Below, piece by piece: positions 62,176 to 64,000 of a DNA stretch of 64,000 bases; within the stretch, counting starts at the first letter, position 1; each line of letters begins with the position of its first letter. Origin of the DNA: Burkholderiaceae bacterium (GTDB lineage Bacteria; Pseudomonadota; Gammaproteobacteria; Burkholderiales; Burkholderiaceae_E). The stretch spans positions 1 through 64,000 of the forward strand of contig JACKLP010000007.1 in the NCBI GenBank assembly GCA_024235875.1. Reading direction: 5' to 3'. Both the position numbers and the translations under genes were made by a program. A model generated the notes under the pieces. The model was not told the DNA's origin, ran no database searches, and was given only the letters and a program-made list of their open reading frames with translations.

Positions 62176-64000
62176 CGCTCTCGGCCTCGGAGTTCACGGA
62201 AGGCTCGGCGCCGGTGGCCGGCGGCATCATCTCGGACGGAACGAATATGCTCACGGGTTCCACGCGCCCCGTTACCGTGACGCGATCGACCGGCGCGAAT
62301 CGATGACCGCTGCAACTCCTGACGGTCGCCTCGCCAACGATGATCGGAAGCTCATAGTGTTTGGTCAGCGATTCCAGACGCGATGCCAGGTTTACCGCAT
62401 CGCCGATCACCGTGTATGCACGCCGCAGTGTGGAACCCATGTCACCGACTCTGACCTCGCCGGTGTTCACGCCGACGCCGATTGCCAACGGCGGCAGGCC
62501 ACGCTCGATGAAACGCATCGACAAGCGACGAGCACAAGCCTGCATCTCGATGGCGGCGCCAACCGCATTGTCCGCGTGTCGTGCGTCGTCGATGGGCGCT
62601 CCCCAGAACGCCATGACGGCGTCGCCGATATACTTGTCGACGGTTCCGCGATGCCGATGGATCACTTCGGTCATCTCGGTCAGGAATTCGTTGAGGTATT
62701 CGCGAAGCTGCTGCGGCTCCATCGTCTCGGACATCCGGGTGAATCCGCGGATGTCGGCGAACATGATCGAGAGCACCCGGTTCTGGCTCTGATCCGCTCG
62801 ATAGTTCAGCGGATCCTTGGCCATCTGTTCCACGAGCGCAGGTGAAACATACTCGCCGAACAGCCCCACGACGGCCTGACGCGCGCGACCTTCCGAGAAG
62901 TACCCGACCGCAAGATTGAACGTACCGACCGCCGCAGCCATTGCAAGGCCCGCGCTGAGCGGCAGGACCCATCCCAGCGCGACCAGGGCCCATGCGCACC
63001 AGGCCAGCAGCAAGGCCAGCGCGGTCGACGTCGCGAGCATGACGCCAAGGGCGCCCATGAACGGCGCGATCAGCGCCAGCGGCAAGCCCACCAGTAGTTG
63101 CGCGAAGCCGGCCAAGGCCGGCGCCTCGGCGGGTCGCCGACCGATGCCGCCGGAAAGCGCGCCGCGCAACACGGTTGCGTGTACTTCCACGCCGGGCATG
63201 GCTTCCGCGATCGGCGTCGCCCGAAGGTCCGACAAACCCGGCGCAGAGGCCCCGATCAGGACGATCCGATCCTTGAAGACGCTCGCATCGACCTCGCCAG
63301 CCAGCACCGCCGCGGCAGAGACATATCGAAAGCTGTCTCCGGGCCCTCGCCATTGGCCCGCAAAAGGTACCAGCGCGGTGAGACCGCGAGAAACGGGCAG
63401 CACGACGCTGCCGCGCTCGCCGCTGACTCGCATCTCGTCGCGGTCGAGCGCCATCGTGGCGCTGCCCAGATAGACGCGAAGCATTCGCAAGACCAACGAT
63501 TCGTAGATCTGGCCGCGGTACTCCGCCATCAGCGGGAGCGTACGCACGATACCGTCCACATCGAGCGCCGGGTTGAAGAAGCCGACGCCAGCAGCCGCGT
63601 CCATCAGTATCGGCAGGTTGGCCCCGTAGCCGTTCCAACTCGTTACGGTCATTCCTGGCGGCAGGGCGTTGCTCGAGAACGCTGGCCGAGGCAGCCGGCC
63701 CTGGACATGACCGCCGCGATCGCTACTGAAGTAGTAGCCCAACACCACCGGCCGGTCGCGAAGAACACTGGCGAGCACCTCGTCTGCGGCGGGATCGCGT
63801 GTCCGCTCGGCAAACACGACGTCGAACCCCACCACCCGTGCACCGCCATCATCCACCAAGCGACGCACCATTTCGGCAATGCGCGCTCGATCCCAGGGCC
63901 AGCGCCCTTCGCGGGCGAGCGAGTGCTCATCGATGTCGACGATGACGACCGCATCGTCGCGAGGCGCCGTGACCAGCTTGATTCCGGCGTCGTAGATCAA
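62150..64000 (-). CDS. CHASE2-domain class III adenylate/guanylate cyclase, N-terminus beyond window
   Basis: The last 616 or so residues of a membrane cyclase are visible and the frame is open at base 64000. The extracytoplasmic CHASE2 sensor has the block VDIDEHSLAREGRWPWDR and ends in VLIGASAPGLSDLRATP. Three hydrophobic helices then precede the catalytic domain at about 405-590 of the visible part. The catalytic domain has the metal Asp in MFADIRGFTRMSE, the second metal Asp and a Lys in VDKYIGDAVMAFWG, and the transition-state Asn/Arg in VIGDAVNLASRLE. Lys with the later Thr (YTVIGD) suggests ATP rather than GTP as substrate. The first membrane helix lies outside. Confidence 0.88.
   Translation of the reverse strand: MIYDAGIKLVTAPRDDAVVIVDIDEHSLAREGRWPWDRARIAEMVRRLVDDGGARVVGFDVVFAERTRDPAADEVLASVLRDRPVVLGYYFSSDRGGHVQGRLPRPAFSSNALPPGMTVTSWNGYGANLPILMDAAAGVGFFNPALDVDGIVRTLPLMAEYRGQIYESLVLRMLRVYLGSATMALDRDEMRVSGERGSVVLPVSRGLTALVPFAGQWRGPGDSFRYVSAAAVLAGEVDASVFKDRIVLIGASAPGLSDLRATPIAEAMPGVEVHATVLRGALSGGIGRRPAEAPALAGFAQLLVGLPLALIAPFMGALGVMLATSTALALLLAWCAWALVALGWVLPLSAGLAMAAAVGTFNLAVGYFSEGRARQAVVGLFGEYVSPALVEQMAKDPLNYRADQSQNRVLSIMFADIRGFTRMSETMEPQQLREYLNEFLTEMTEVIHRHRGTVDKYIGDAVMAFWGAPIDDARHADNAVGAAIEMQACARRLSMRFIERGLPPLAIGVGVNTGEVRVGDMGSTLRRAYTVIGDAVNLASRLESLTKHYELPIIVGEATVRSCSGHRFAPVDRVTVTGRVEPVSIFVPSEMMPPATGAEPSVNSEAESDEAARVGV

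Noticed and set aside
1..64000. CRISPR arrays, rRNA genes and insertion sequences.
   Set aside because: No regularly spaced direct repeats, no rRNA-like stretches and no transposase or terminal inverted repeats were seen.

Overview
The window comes from a GC-rich proteobacterial chromosome. The gene set points to a betaproteobacterium of Burkholderiales type: rubredoxin-pilG-pilH-pilI-pilJ-chpA, pyrR-pyrB with a degenerate dihydroorotase, yqgE-ruvX, and a methyltransferase-rhodanese-tolC-waaA neighbourhood. This is inferred from gene content and order, not from a database search.

Layout. (1) 1-468: the first 52 codons of a P4-type integrase next to a complete tRNA-Gly(CCC), which looks like the end of an integrated element lying to the left. 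(2) 663-10202: housekeeping and envelope genes (FAD oxidoreductase, trmB, uppP, a phosphatase-superfamily enzyme, a glycine-zipper protein, a K+ channel with two TrkA-N domains, a methyltransferase, a rhodanese, a TolC-like protein). (3) 10247-38024: a run of about 23 genes, nearly all abutting or overlapping and all on the minus strand, for a surface polysaccharide and LPS inner core. It contains diamino-sugar genes, an ABC exporter (wzm/wzt), glycosyltransferases, an AsnB-type amidotransferase, a phosphomannomutase, waaC and waaA. A consensus-like promoter at 38272-38300 reads into it. (4) 38403-41338: divergent lipid-carrier glycosyl-1-phosphate transferase and WbpM-like dehydratase. (5) 41345-48308: apaH, then yqgE-ruvX-pyrR-pyrB-pyrC'-plsC on the minus strand, then a photolyase. 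(6) 48328-61112: the Pil-Chp chemosensory operon (rubredoxin, PilG, PilH, PilI, PilJ, ChpA), a pilin accessory protein and three pilin genes, two of them near-identical tandem copies. (7) 61411-64000: a metallo-beta-lactamase-fold hydrolase overlapping a CHASE2 class III cyclase that runs off the window.

The most notable content is inside the polysaccharide cluster. Four overlapping genes at 26947-31268 encode a PPDK-like kinase, a class I glutamine-amidotransferase-type hydrolase, a nucleotidyltransferase and an APS-kinase-like protein. This is the set that makes the activated phosphoramidate donor for the O-methyl phosphoramidate capsule decoration of Campylobacter jejuni (Cj1418, Cj1417, Cj1416, Cj1415). 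Here it sits upstream of an orphan protein, a formyltransferase-like protein and a CDP-glycerol-phosphotransferase-like protein, with no recognisable methyltransferase nearby. I infer a phosphoramidate or related phosphoryl decoration of an ABC-exported O-polysaccharide, completed by transfer genes that are not yet described.

How the modules fit: WecA/WbpL-like and WbpM-like enzymes start the glycan on undecaprenyl phosphate (recycled by UppP). The minus-strand operon makes the special sugars and decorations, assembles them, exports the product through Wzm/Wzt and supplies core enzymes. Type IV pili and their chemosensory system lie next to a probable cyclic-nucleotide synthase/hydrolase pair, which recalls the Pil-Chp/cAMP link known in Pseudomonas.
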